This document shows, one piece after another, positions 15,159 to 24,704 of a stretch of DNA of 64,000 bases. Where the stretch lies: the NCBI GenBank assembly GCA_964453205.1, contig CAYVRC010000005.1, positions 15,412-79,411 on the forward strand. The letters run 5' to 3'. Each line of letters begins with the position of its first letter. Position 1 is the stretch's first letter. The position numbers were made by a program, and so were the translations under genes. This DNA comes from Crateriforma sp964453205 (GTDB lineage: Bacteria; Planctomycetota; Planctomycetia; Pirellulales; Pirellulaceae). The notes below the pieces were generated by a model. It saw nothing but the letters and a program-made list of their open reading frames with translations. It ran no database searches and was not told the origin of the DNA.

Positions 15159-18100
15159 ATGCGTCGATTTGCTTTCTTGCCGCTGTTGCTGATTGTCGTC
15201 GTCGATTCGTTCGTCGTCTCGCCGACCGTCTCGTGGGGACAACGAGGATCGCGCGAGCGGGTTCGCACGGAAGCCGATTTGGAAGCCGAAAAGAAAGCCG
15301 AACGGGCCATGGCGGCCTACGCCGACGCGGCCAACTTTCAAACCGGCGGCGCGATCGCGCTGGCCATCGAAGCTTGGCAAGCTTTTCTGAAAGATTATCC
15401 CGATCACGAGATGGCTTCGCAGGCCGCCCACTATTTGGGCGTCTGTTACATGCAGCAAAATCAGCCCGATTACGCCGCCGCCGCGAATTCGTTCGCCACG
15501 GCGCTCCGGGACGATGATTACGAACTTCGCGAGGAAAGCTTAGCCAATTACGGATGGTGTTTGTACGCCGACGCGGGCCAAGCGCCCGACCGAGACGCCC
15601 GACGACTGCGATCGGCCATCAAAGTGTTTCAGACGCTTCGCAAAGAGTTTCCCGAAAGTGATTTTCTGGACCGCGCGTATTTTTATACCGGCGAGGCCTA
15701 CTACGGACTGGGCGACGCCGCCCGCGCCGTCCAAGCCTACGACGCGATGCTGGCCGCTGAACAAGCCGCCGAGTCTCCGCTCCGGTGCGACGCTTTGTAC
15801 GCGCGTGGCGTCGCGCTGGAGGAATTGAAAGAATTCGAAAAGGCGAAAGCCTCGTTCGGTCAGTTGCTGCAAAGCTGTGCCGGCGACGACTTGGCCACCG
15901 ACGTGCACCTGCGGATGGGGGACCTGGCGATCCTGAACCGCGGCTATGCCGACGCGATCGAATCGTTCGGACAAGCCTTCGACACGGCTGATCAACAGGA
16001 GGACCAGGCTTATGCCCTGTTTCGCCAGGCCTTCGCCTTTGTGAAATCGGAACAACCCGAACGCGCGACCGAAAATTACGAAAAACTGCTGGCCGCTTTT
16101 CCCGACAGTCGGTACGCCGCGTCGGCGACGCTGGCTTCCGCGCAGAACGCCTACCGCAGCGGCGACATGGACATGGCCGCCGAACGTTTCGAACAGGTCT
16201 TGACGCGAAACAATCCCGAGGCGGCGACCGAAGCGGCGCATTGGCTGGCCCGGATCCGATTGAGCCAGGGGGATCCGACTGCCGCCCTCCGCGTCGCCGA
16301 AGGCCAAGTCGAAAAGGGCGCCGAGGGCGAATTCGCCACCGCGCTGCGTTTGGACTTGGCCGAGGCCTACGCGGCCGATCCGAAGACGGTCCCCGACGGC
16401 TTCGAACTGTTCAAAAAGATTCACCAGGATTCGCCGAACGACCCGTTGGCACCACGGGCGCTGTACAACGCGGCCTTTTTCGCTTTGCAGCTCGGCCGGC
16501 CCGACGAAGCGGCGAAGCTGTCCGATACTTTTGAAAATCAGTATTCCGACGACGCCTTGTTCGGCGACGTCGGGTTCATCGGGGCCGAGGCGGAATTGGC
16601 CGCCGGGAACGTCCAGGCGGCTGCCCGTCGCTACGAAAAGCTGATCGCCGACACCAGCCTCGACGACAACCCGCAGAGACCGTTGTGGATCCTCCGCGGC
16701 GGGGCGACCTTGCAACGCGCCGGACGACCCGATGCGGCGATCGAAATGTTGCAAAGTCAGTCGGCGTCTTTGGCCCGGTCGGCCCAACAAGCGGAAGCCG
16801 AGTTGTTGATCGGACAAGCGCACCTGGCCGCCGGTCGCGCCGCCCAAGCCGCCGGTGCTTTTCGCAAAAGCCGACAGACCGACGACGACTGGGCGAGGGC
16901 CGGCGAAGCCGCGTTGTTAGAAGGAACGGCGCTTCGCAACGACGGTCAAATCGATCAGGCGACCCGAGTTTGGACCGCGTTGGCCGACCGCGACGGCTCG
17001 GACCGGATGGCCGATCAGGCCCGATTCAAACTCGGCCAGCTGGCGGCCGAACAAGGGGATCACGCCCGGGCCGTCGAACAGTTCACCGCGATCTTGCGGT
17101 CCGGTCGCGACCCCGGGCTGATTCCTTACGCGACCTACGGCAAGGCCCGCGCGGAAATCGCGAAACAAGATTTTCAGGCCGCCACCGAAACCTTGGGCCC
17201 GTGGTTGAAAGCGACCGAAACGCACCCGTTGAAAAACGAAGCGATGATGGCGCAAGGAATCGCGTTGCGAAACCTGGACGACTTGGCAGCGGCCGATGAC
17301 GTGTTTAGCGAGGCACTGGCCGGCGATCCCCGCGGTGCTGTGCTGGCGGGGCTGTTGTACGAATCGGCCCTGGTCGACGTCGAACAAGAAAACGAAGACG
17401 CCGCGATCCGAAAACTACGCCGCGTCATCAAAGAAGTGCCGGGATATCGCGAGATGGACAAGGTCGCCTACGAACTGGGCTGGACGCTTCGCGAGGCGGG
17501 TCAAGAAGATCAGGCCGAAAAACAGTTTCGCCAATTCTTGAAAGACTTTGCCGACAGTCCCGACGTCGCCGAGGCGGCTTATTTCGTCGCCCAACGTGAA
17601 TACGGGCGGGAGAATTGGGTCGAGGCGGCGAAGCATTACGAACTGGCCGCGGATCGAGCCACGGAAACGGATCTGTCCGAAAAGGCGTTGTACCGAACGG
17701 GTTGGGCACGGTTCAAAGCCGATGAATTGGAGGCTTCCGAATCGGCGTTCCGACGTCAGGCCGAGGAACACCCCGACGGTCGGTTACTCATGGACGCGTT
17801 GATGATGATCGGGGAGTCCAGTTTCAAGGCCAAGGAGTACGCCCGGGCCATCGAAAGCTATTCTCGGGCACGGACCCGTATTCGACAAAACGGAGAAGAC
17901 TCCCGGTCGCTGAAGGACGCCGCGGAACGGCAAGTCCGTGAGCTGATCCTGCTGCACGGCGGACAGAGCGCCGCGTTGCTAAAGAAATGGGACGAAGCGT
18001 TGGGATGGTACGGCGAACTCCGCCAACGATTCCCCAACTCGGCGTATCTCGCCCAAGTCTTTTATGAGACCGCGTACGTGCATCAGCAATCCGGCGACCC

Positions 18101-18476
18101 GGAGGAAGCGCTGAAGTTCTACGGCCAAGTCGCTCAGAAGTATCGCAACAGCGTCGCGGCGAGGTCCCGATTCATGATGGGCGAGATCTATTTCGATCGA
18201 AAGCAATACGATCAAGCGATCACCGAATTTCAACGGGTGATGTTCGGCTTCGGTGCCGACAAAGCGCCCGCGTCGGTGAAGACGTGGCAAGCCAAAAGCG
18301 GATATGAAGCGGCGCGGTGTAGCGAACAACTGATGCAACAAGCCAAAACCGGCGCGGCGGAGAACCAAGCCAAAGAGTTTGCGGTGAAGTTCTACAGTTA
18401 CGTCATTGAAAAACACCCCGGCGATGAACTGGCGGGCAAAGCAGCCGACCGACTGAAGGTGCTGAAATCATCATGA
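15159..18476 (+). CDS. Large secreted TPR-repeat protein
   Basis: 1105-aa protein with a signal peptide (LPLLLIVVVDSFVV, cleavage near SWGQ). The rest is almost entirely tetratricopeptide-type helical pairs from about residue 45 to the end; examples are ALYARGVALEELKEFEKAKASF and AYVHQQSGDPEEALKFYGQV. It is probably a periplasmic scaffold, comparable in role to YbgF/CpoB of the Tol system but much larger. I chose ATG 15159 because it directly precedes the signal peptide; the upstream TTG at 15129 is less likely. Its stop overlaps the ExbB-like start by 4 bases, showing translational coupling with the motor genes. Confidence 0.9.
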   Translation: MRRFAFLPLLLIVVVDSFVVSPTVSWGQRGSRERVRTEADLEAEKKAERAMAAYADAANFQTGGAIALAIEAWQAFLKDYPDHEMASQAAHYLGVCYMQQNQPDYAAAANSFATALRDDDYELREESLANYGWCLYADAGQAPDRDARRLRSAIKVFQTLRKEFPESDFLDRAYFYTGEAYYGLGDAARAVQAYDAMLAAEQAAESPLRCDALYARGVALEELKEFEKAKASFGQLLQSCAGDDLATDVHLRMGDLAILNRGYADAIESFGQAFDTADQQEDQAYALFRQAFAFVKSEQPERATENYEKLLAAFPDSRYAASATLASAQNAYRSGDMDMAAERFEQVLTRNNPEAATEAAHWLARIRLSQGDPTAALRVAEGQVEKGAEGEFATALRLDLAEAYAADPKTVPDGFELFKKIHQDSPNDPLAPRALYNAAFFALQLGRPDEAAKLSDTFENQYSDDALFGDVGFIGAEAELAAGNVQAAARRYEKLIADTSLDDNPQRPLWILRGGATLQRAGRPDAAIEMLQSQSASLARSAQQAEAELLIGQAHLAAGRAAQAAGAFRKSRQTDDDWARAGEAALLEGTALRNDGQIDQATRVWTALADRDGSDRMADQARFKLGQLAAEQGDHARAVEQFTAILRSGRDPGLIPYATYGKARAEIAKQDFQAATETLGPWLKATETHPLKNEAMMAQGIALRNLDDLAAADDVFSEALAGDPRGAVLAGLLYESALVDVEQENEDAAIRKLRRVIKEVPGYREMDKVAYELGWTLREAGQEDQAEKQFRQFLKDFADSPDVAEAAYFVAQREYGRENWVEAAKHYELAADRATETDLSEKALYRTGWARFKADELEASESAFRRQAEEHPDGRLLMDALMMIGESSFKAKEYARAIESYSRARTRIRQNGEDSRSLKDAAERQVRELILLHGGQSAALLKKWDEALGWYGELRQRFPNSAYLAQVFYETAYVHQQSGDPEEALKFYGQVAQKYRNSVAARSRFMMGEIYFDRKQYDQAITEFQRVMFGFGADKAPASVKTWQAKSGYEAARCSEQLMQQAKTGAAENQAKEFAVKFYSYVIEKHPGDELAGKAADRLKVLKSS

Positions 18477-19456
18477 AGCCAGATTCCTTTCGTATCCCGG
18501 TCGCTTGGGCCGCCGTCGTCGCGGTGACCATCGTCTGGCTCGCCCAGGTGACACCCCCGACGGCCCACGGTCAGGCGTCCGAGACCCCGATCGCCGACGC
18601 GGCGGACATCCGGTCCGTCATGAGCGACGCTCCGGCGCAAACGCCCGGTCAGGTCGACGCGCCGAGCGGGATCGATCTGTTGTCACTGATCCTTCGCGGC
18701 GGCATGTTCATGATCCCCATCGGGTTGATGAGTTTGTTGGTGGTGACGTTGGCGGTCGAACGTCTGTTGGTGTTGCGATCTAAAAGAATCGTTCCTCGAC
18801 GCTTGTCACGCGAATTACGTGGACAAGCCGCCGACCCGGTTCGGTTCAACCCGACCACGGCTTTTCTGACATGCGACGAGTATCCGTCGGCGGCCGCTCG
18901 AGTGATCAAGGCGATGTTGATGCGGACGGGCGGCTCGCTCGGCGAAATCGAACGGGCGGCAAGCGAAACGGCCCAACGAGAAGCCGATCGCTACGCCGCG
19001 CCGATCCGTTGGTTGAATCTGGCGGCCGCGGCGACCCCGTTGATGGGCTTGCTGGGGACGGTCTGGGGAATGATCGTCGCGTTTCATGAATCGACCACGT
19101 TGACGCCCGATCGGAGTCGCAGTGAACAGTTGTCCGAGGGCATTTACACGGCCTTGGTAACGACGTTGGCGGGTCTGGTGGTGGCGATTCCGGCCGCGAT
19201 CCTGGCGCAGTACTTGGAAAACAGGGTCACCAAGTTGTTCGGCCGCGTCGAACAATTGGCGTTCGACGTCGCACCCGGATTGACGCGGTTTGTCGGCAAC
19301 AGCCGTTTGCAGCGTGACGGATCGTTGCACCCGAGCATCGTCGCGGACCGTCCTCGACGCGGCGATCGCGACGTCGCGCCGCCTCCGGTGGATGACGCCC
19401 CGCCGCCGGCCGGCGAAAAAACCAAACGGACTCGCGACGGCATCCAGACCAGGTGA
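18473..19456 (+). CDS. MotA/TolQ/ExbB proton-channel family protein
   Basis: 327-aa inner-membrane protein with an N-terminal hydrophobic leader and three ExbB/TolQ transmembrane segments: at about 80-100 (MFMIPIGLMSLLVVTLAVERLL), 180-203 (ATPLMGLLGTVWGMIVAF) and 225-245 (ALVTTLAGLVVAIPAAILAQYL). The G-T-V-G block and the TTLAG threonines match the ion-path residues of ExbB/TolQ. The C-terminal tail is charged and Pro-rich. With ExbD it should form a proton-driven stator for the downstream toroid protein. It starts within the TPR stop codon and its end lies 5 bases before the ExbD ATG. Confidence 0.93.
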   Translation: MKPDSFRIPVAWAAVVAVTIVWLAQVTPPTAHGQASETPIADAADIRSVMSDAPAQTPGQVDAPSGIDLLSLILRGGMFMIPIGLMSLLVVTLAVERLLVLRSKRIVPRRLSRELRGQAADPVRFNPTTAFLTCDEYPSAAARVIKAMLMRTGGSLGEIERAASETAQREADRYAAPIRWLNLAAAATPLMGLLGTVWGMIVAFHESTTLTPDRSRSEQLSEGIYTALVTTLAGLVVAIPAAILAQYLENRVTKLFGRVEQLAFDVAPGLTRFVGNSRLQRDGSLHPSIVADRPRRGDRDVAPPPVDDAPPPAGEKTKRTRDGIQTR

Positions 19457-19461
19457 TTCCG

Positions 19462-19884
19462 ATGGCTGTTCACATCAAAAAGTCGACGGTCGCCGGGACG
19501 CTCAGTCTGACGCCATTGATCGATGTCGTGTTTTTGTTGCTGATCTTCTTTTTGGTCACCAGCGAGTTCGAAGACGAGGAACGTCGTTTGGATATCGTGT
19601 TGCCGACCGCGACCAGTGCGGCACCGATGACCAGTCGCCCGCGTGAGATCGTGATCGACGTCGACGCGGAAGGTGCGGTCTATCTGCGTGGGCGAATCAC
19701 GGACCTGGAGGAACTGGAAAGATTGTTGTCCGCCGCCGTGGCTGACAATCCGGCCGACCAGTCTGTCGTCATCCGCGCCGATCGCGACGCCACGTTTCAA
19801 CCGGTCGTCAGCGTGATGGACGTTTGCAACCGTACCGGAATATCGGATTACAGCGTGACCACCAAAGAAGGACCGCAGGGTTGA
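19462..19884 (+). CDS. ExbD/TolR family biopolymer transport protein
   Basis: 140-aa protein with a single N-terminal transmembrane helix, LTPLIDVVFLLLIFFLVTSE at about residues 13-32. This carries the conserved membrane Asp (PLID) that takes up protons in ExbD/TolR. A periplasmic domain follows with the typical VIRADRDATFQPVVSVMDVC segment. I chose ATG 19462 over an in-frame GTG at 19453; AGG lies just upstream. The stop TGA (19882-19884) overlaps the likely TTG start of the next gene, so the operon is tightly coupled. Confidence 0.92.
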   Translation: MAVHIKKSTVAGTLSLTPLIDVVFLLLIFFLVTSEFEDEERRLDIVLPTATSAAPMTSRPREIVIDVDAEGAVYLRGRITDLEELERLLSAAVADNPADQSVVIRADRDATFQPVVSVMDVCNRTGISDYSVTTKEGPQG

Positions 19885-22640
19885 TCGACGACGACCGTTT
19901 CGACCAAGACGCCTGGGACGAACACGCATCGGATCGGATGTGGCCGCTGGATTTGGCGTTGGTCGCCGCGGCGGGGTTGGTATTGGCGATCATTTTTACC
20001 CGTTTCCGCTTCGACGATCCGCATTGGTTGTACAACGCCTGGACTTACGTGATCGCGGTGCCGGTGATCACGTTGGCTCTCGCGTTGTTGCTGCGAAACC
20101 TTGTCAGTCAAAACGTCCAAAAGTCGATCCAGTTGGGATTCTTGACCAGTGTTTTCGTTCACCTGACGTTGCTGTTGGTTGCGGTGCGTTGGGTGATTTT
20201 TCCGGCGTACTTTCCCGAGGCTTTCATGGGCGTCAAGGCGGAACGGAAACCGATCCGCAAGACGGTTCCGGAGTACGTCTTTGAAGCACCGACCGAATCG
20301 ACCGTCGCGCCGGACTGGGCCAAACCGGTCGACGCGGAAACGGCTTCGCGGGTCTTGCCGGAGCAGCCGCGACGGCTGCCGCCCCAGGACGAAGTCGCCA
20401 CGAAGATCGAGATGCCTCAGCCCGAGTTGCCCAGCGATCCGATGGAGCAAGCGTTTTTGAAACTTCGCGAGGATCCGGCCCAGTCTCAACCCCGGCCCGC
20501 CGACGAGCCGGCGAAACTGGCCCGACAGCCGACCCGCCCTCCGCAGCCGGACCCGTCGCTGTTGGACAACCCGATCGCACCGGAAACCGCATCGGCACAG
20601 TCGACGCCCAGCGACGCTGCCGCGCCCGAACGGTCGACCGAGACCTCGTTGCCCGGCCGGGATCGGTTGCGATCCATGCCCGCGGCGGATTCGTTGGCCG
20701 CGCTCGCCGATCTCGCTCCCGAACCGGTTCCCGCGGCCGGCGGACGACCGTCGCCGCGGATGTCGCTTCGCCAAGACAGCGCCTTGCCGTCGGTTTCGGA
20801 CCGGAGCGTCGTGCGATCGCGGGATCGGCGACGCAGCGAAAACGGACCGGTCGGCGTGACGCCGTCGGCACCGACGGTCGCGATCGCGATCGAAAGGGCG
20901 GACGATTCACGTCGACTATCGCCACAGCCGTTGCCGTCCGCCGAATCGTCGGAATCACGCTTGCAGCGTTCGGCGATGTCGTCGCTTGCCGAGCTGCCCG
21001 ACGTGCTGCCCGGCCGACCGCTGTTGGCCGCCGACGACGCCACGCCGTCGTCGCTGCTCCGCGATCCGCGGGGCAGTGACCGGTTGCCAGACCTGACCGA
21101 CGCCGGCCCGCGACAACCGACGCGGCCGTCGACGCGGCGAGCCGAGCTGGGCATGGGTGCGGTGGGGACAAAGATCAAGATTCCCGGCATGGCGGTCGCC
21201 GATGCGTCGGCGGCCGCCGGCGGTGACGAAGCCGCACGGGCGGACATCCCCCGTGACCGCGTCGGCCGGCAAAGCGAGTCGACCCGAACGAACAACGCCC
21301 CGGACCGGTCGGCCGCTTTTGCCGCGTCGCAGCCGATCGCGATCCCGTCGGACGTGATGGCACCGCTGGGACCGGCCGGGCTGTCGCGTCGCGGGTCGGA
21401 TTCCCCGGGCGTGATCCGTGACGACGACCGACCGCGTGTCGCCGCGCTGGATTTGAAGTCGTTGCCGCGGCCCCGTCGCGACGTGGGCGGTCCGGTGACG
21501 CCGGCCGGTAGCCAAGTCACCGCGGTCCAGCCCTTCAACCGACGGGCGATGCGCACCGAAGCCGGCGCGGCGCCCGCGCCGGCCGGTATGGTCGGGCCGG
21601 CCACCGAGGAAGCGATCGAGTTGGGCTTGGCTTATCTGTCCGAGCTCCAGAACGACGACGGAAGCTGGTCGCTGCAGGGTCACGGTGGCGACGTGATCTT
21701 GAAAAGTGATACCGCGGCAACGGGCATGTGCCTGTTGGCTTTTCAAGGTGCCGGTTACACGCACAAGCAACATCGCTATGCCGGCGTGGTGGCCAAGGGG
21801 TTGCAGTTTTTGCGCAGCATCCAACGGACCAACGGCGATCTGTTTCGCCCCGAGGACAGCATCAGCAACCGCAACGTCGCCTTGTACAGCCACGGGATCG
21901 CGGCGTTGGCGATGAGCGAAGCGTTCGGAATGACTCAAGATCCGGAATTACGTGAGCCCGCGCAGCTTGCCTTGGATTACATCGTCGCGACACAGCATCG
22001 ACGTCGCGGCGGCTGGCGATACACGCCACAAATTAGCGCCGATACCAGCGTGACCGGCTGGATGATGATGGCGCTCAAGAGCGGCGAATTGGCCGGCCTG
22101 GACGTCGAACCGTCGGCTTACCAAGGCATCGAACGTTGGCTGGACTTTGCCCGCGAAAGCCCGGATCGGGAAGACCGATATCGTTACGACCCTTTCGCGC
22201 CCGACACGCCGACGCAGCGTCACGGCCGCTTCGTCACGCCGACGATGACATCGGTCGGGATGCTGATGCGAATGTACCTGGGTTGGCGACGCGACCGCCC
22301 CGAAATGCAATCGGCGGCCGAGTACTTGTTGCAGTATCCGCCGGAGATCGGCACGCCGACATCGCCACAACGGGATACCTACTACTGGTACTACGCGACA
22401 CAGGTGATGTTCCACATGGGCGGCGATCATTGGGAACGCTGGAACCGTTCCCTGAACCCAGTCTTGCTGAACGGTCAGATCAAACGTGGGCCCGACACCG
22501 GCAGCTGGGATCCCGATTCGCCCGTCCCCGATCGCTGGGCACCTCATGCCGGACGTTTGTATGTGACGGCAATGAACTTACTGAACTTGGAAGTCTATTA
22601 CCGGCACCTGCCGATCTACGACGACGCCGCCGCCGATTGA
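19881..22640 (+). CDS. Three-TM protein with Pro/Ala-rich linker and terpene-cyclase/prenyltransferase-like alpha-toroid
   Basis: About 919 aa. Three hydrophobic segments lie near residues 24-38, 55-75 and 82-110. A charged Pro/Ala/Arg-rich, probably disordered linker runs from about 120 to 570. The C-terminal domain (about 575-905) is an alpha/alpha-toroid of the squalene-hopene cyclase/prenyltransferase superfamily, with QW-like repeats QNDDGSW, HRRRGGWRY and GPDTGSWDP. The DxDD acid motif of squalene-hopene cyclases is not seen, so it is probably a binding domain rather than a cyclase. The gene follows ExbB and ExbD where TonB or TolA would be expected. The start is uncertain: TTG 19881 overlaps the exbD stop, and ATG 19938 is the alternative. 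Confidence 0.85.
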   Translation: MIDDDRFDQDAWDEHASDRMWPLDLALVAAAGLVLAIIFTRFRFDDPHWLYNAWTYVIAVPVITLALALLLRNLVSQNVQKSIQLGFLTSVFVHLTLLLVAVRWVIFPAYFPEAFMGVKAERKPIRKTVPEYVFEAPTESTVAPDWAKPVDAETASRVLPEQPRRLPPQDEVATKIEMPQPELPSDPMEQAFLKLREDPAQSQPRPADEPAKLARQPTRPPQPDPSLLDNPIAPETASAQSTPSDAAAPERSTETSLPGRDRLRSMPAADSLAALADLAPEPVPAAGGRPSPRMSLRQDSALPSVSDRSVVRSRDRRRSENGPVGVTPSAPTVAIAIERADDSRRLSPQPLPSAESSESRLQRSAMSSLAELPDVLPGRPLLAADDATPSSLLRDPRGSDRLPDLTDAGPRQPTRPSTRRAELGMGAVGTKIKIPGMAVADASAAAGGDEAARADIPRDRVGRQSESTRTNNAPDRSAAFAASQPIAIPSDVMAPLGPAGLSRRGSDSPGVIRDDDRPRVAALDLKSLPRPRRDVGGPVTPAGSQVTAVQPFNRRAMRTEAGAAPAPAGMVGPATEEAIELGLAYLSELQNDDGSWSLQGHGGDVILKSDTAATGMCLLAFQGAGYTHKQHRYAGVVAKGLQFLRSIQRTNGDLFRPEDSISNRNVALYSHGIAALAMSEAFGMTQDPELREPAQLALDYIVATQHRRRGGWRYTPQISADTSVTGWMMMALKSGELAGLDVEPSAYQGIERWLDFARESPDREDRYRYDPFAPDTPTQRHGRFVTPTMTSVGMLMRMYLGWRRDRPEMQSAAEYLLQYPPEIGTPTSPQRDTYYWYYATQVMFHMGGDHWERWNRSLNPVLLNGQIKRGPDTGSWDPDSPVPDRWAPHAGRLYVTAMNLLNLEVYYRHLPIYDDAAAD

Positions 22641-22753
22641 CGAAATGTGGTATACCCGTGCCTGAGTGAATCGCTGGAAGGTCGGCGAAGGGTCGTCAGG
22701 ATCGCGTCGTCGCGGTGATGACCGTTTCTTTGGACACTAATCTTGAGAGCCCC

Positions 22754-23803
22754 ATGCTGCCGCTAATCGCGTTTCTGTTCGGGTTGTTGCTTTACGCCGG
22801 CACTCGCGTCTTGATCGGATGTTTGTACACCGTCGCGCCGGACCAACGTGCCGTCGTGACCAGTTTCGGAGCCGCCCAGACGATCCCCGGCATGCCCTAC
22901 GCGTCGGCCGAAATGGAAGACGACGCCCCGCTGAGCGAAGACGAACGGGAGCGTTACGAATATCCCAACGTCGATGTGATCGGACCCGGCGGACCCTATT
23001 TTAAAATGCCTTGGCAAAAGGTTCACAAGGTCAGCGTCGCCACGCAGGCCGTCGACCTGTCCTGGGATCCGACGAAAGCCCAAAACACCATCGAAGCGGT
23101 CACCAAGGACAACTTGACCACGGGCGTCAACGGTCAACTCCGTTACCGCGTCAGCGAAAACAACCTTTATCCGTTCTTGTTCGGCGTCAGCAGTCCGCTG
23201 GAACACGTGATGGGCTTTTTCGTCTCCGTCTTGCGAGAACGGATCGCCAACTTTGTCGATCCCAAAGGCCAAAGCTTGCTGACCGATCAGGAGCTTTCCG
23301 ACGACGTGGCGGGTGACGGTCAGACGATCCCGGCCAGCACCAGTGCCGTCGAACTATCCGAAGGCGTCAGCATCAACGACCTGCGAAAGAACCTGCCGCT
23401 GCTGAATCAGTACATGGAGGAGCAGTGTCGATCGACCACCGGCCGATACGGCATCGAACTGGACGCCGCGTTGATCACGGAAATCGATCCCCCGGCCGAA
23501 GTCGATCGGGCTTTGTCCGCGATCAACAGCACGCGAAACCAAGTCGCCGCCGACATCAGCACCGCACGGGCCGACGCCGAACAACAAATCACGATGAGTG
23601 CCCGCGCGGTCGAAATCGCCACCAACAACGCACAAGCCGAAGTCGCGCCGCTAGAAGAACTGGCCGCGACCCTGGCGGCGATCAAGAAAGAAGGCGGATC
23701 GGCTTGCCTGCAGGCTTATCTCCGCAACGCCCGCGTGCCCCTGTTCAAACGTGCCGGGCGTGTCGTGCACACGATGGGCGGCGTCGCCAAAGGAGCCAAC
23801 TGA
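22754..23803 (+). CDS. SPFH/Band 7 family membrane protein (first of pair)
   Basis: 349-aa protein with an N-terminal transmembrane anchor (LIAFLFGLLLYAGTRVLIG) followed by an SPFH/Band 7 domain starting YTVAPDQRAVVTSFG. A coiled-coil-like helix follows (ADAEQQITMSARAVEIATNNAQAE). Unusual is an acidic insert after the first strands (about residues 55-75, rich in Glu/Asp). I chose ATG 22754, with GAG just upstream, over a 13-residue longer start at 22715. Its stop overlaps the next SPFH gene start (TGATG), an arrangement like hflK-hflC. HflKC-like regulation of membrane protease or stomatin-like scaffolding are both possible. Confidence 0.85.
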   Translation: MLPLIAFLFGLLLYAGTRVLIGCLYTVAPDQRAVVTSFGAAQTIPGMPYASAEMEDDAPLSEDERERYEYPNVDVIGPGGPYFKMPWQKVHKVSVATQAVDLSWDPTKAQNTIEAVTKDNLTTGVNGQLRYRVSENNLYPFLFGVSSPLEHVMGFFVSVLRERIANFVDPKGQSLLTDQELSDDVAGDGQTIPASTSAVELSEGVSINDLRKNLPLLNQYMEEQCRSTTGRYGIELDAALITEIDPPAEVDRALSAINSTRNQVAADISTARADAEQQITMSARAVEIATNNAQAEVAPLEELAATLAAIKKEGGSACLQAYLRNARVPLFKRAGRVVHTMGGVAKGAN

Positions 23804-24684
23804 TGTTGTCGATTTTTTCTTTTGTCGCCGGATTTCTGTTGATCCCGATCCTCCTGGGTTTGGCACGTGCCTTTGGCATCTACACCTGCGTGGAAGAATG
23901 TCAGGCCCAGGTCTTCACGCTGTTCGGCAAAGTCATCGGTACGATCGACATCGCCGGATTGCACTTTCCGATCGCGTACTTCGGCCCCCGGGCTTTGCTG
24001 ATCCCGTTCTTCGGCAAACGTTACGTCGTCAGCACGGCGCTCCGCCAACACTATTTGCGCAGCCAAATGGTCAATAGCGAGGAAGGAACGCCGATGGGCG
24101 TGGGCATCTGGTACGAGATGCAGGTGAAGGATCCCGTCGCGTATTTGTTCATCAACGCCAATCCCGACGGATCATTGCAGGCCAACGTGACCAGTTCGAC
24201 GATCAGCACGCTCAGTAATCTGGAAATGGAAAAGATGCTGGAAGATCGTCACAGCCTCAGCCGGACGGTCCGCCAAGCCGTCTCGCCGCTGTCAGAAAAA
24301 TGGGGCTACCGGTTGGGCAGTGTCTACATTCGCAAAGTCGAATTCACGGACATCCAAATGGTCCAAAACATCACGGAAAAAGTCGTCAAACGATTGGTGC
24401 AAGTCACCAGCGCGATGAAACAAGACGGTGAAAACCGGGTCGGCCTGATCTTCAGCGAGACCGCCTACAAGGTGTCACAAAAGATGGCCGAAGCCTCCGC
24501 CGCGCGGCCGGACATCGTCGGCAAAAAACTGAACGAAATCGCCAAACGGGACCCGGAAATATTGGACACCCTGTTGGAAGTCATGGAGATCGAGAACCTG
24601 CTGGCCTCCGACGCCAAAGTCGACATGCTGCCCGGCAGCAGCAATCTGCTGATTCAATTGGGCGGATCGTCCAAATCCCAGTAG
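23803..24684 (+). CDS. SPFH/Band 7 family membrane protein (second of pair)
   Basis: 293-aa partner of the preceding gene. It has an N-terminal hydrophobic segment (FVAGFLLIPILLGLARAFGI), then an SPFH domain with ECQAQVFTLFGKV. A membrane-associated PIAYFGPRALLIPFFGKR stretch follows, then the VRQAVSPLSEKWGYRLGSVYIRKVEF strand-helix block. The helical tail is shorter than in the first protein. An AAAGGAG ribosome-binding site precedes ATG 23803, which overlaps the upstream stop by one base. Two adjacent non-identical SPFH proteins suggest a hetero-oligomeric ring. The gene ends facing the bioC-like gene. Confidence 0.85.
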   Translation: MLSIFSFVAGFLLIPILLGLARAFGIYTCVEECQAQVFTLFGKVIGTIDIAGLHFPIAYFGPRALLIPFFGKRYVVSTALRQHYLRSQMVNSEEGTPMGVGIWYEMQVKDPVAYLFINANPDGSLQANVTSSTISTLSNLEMEKMLEDRHSLSRTVRQAVSPLSEKWGYRLGSVYIRKVEFTDIQMVQNITEKVVKRLVQVTSAMKQDGENRVGLIFSETAYKVSQKMAEASAARPDIVGKKLNEIAKRDPEILDTLLEVMEIENLLASDAKVDMLPGSSNLLIQLGGSSKSQ

Positions 24685-24704
24685 GGGACGAGCAGGAATC
24701 CGCT

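Noticed and set aside
15540..16847. 435-aa minus-strand frame opposite the TPR gene
   Set aside because: Gly/Arg-rich antisense translation of TPR repeats in high-GC DNA.
20486..21604. Minus-strand frames opposite the linker of the toroid protein
   Set aside because: Low-complexity Ser/Arg/Gly translation mirroring the Pro/Ala-rich linker; no start context.
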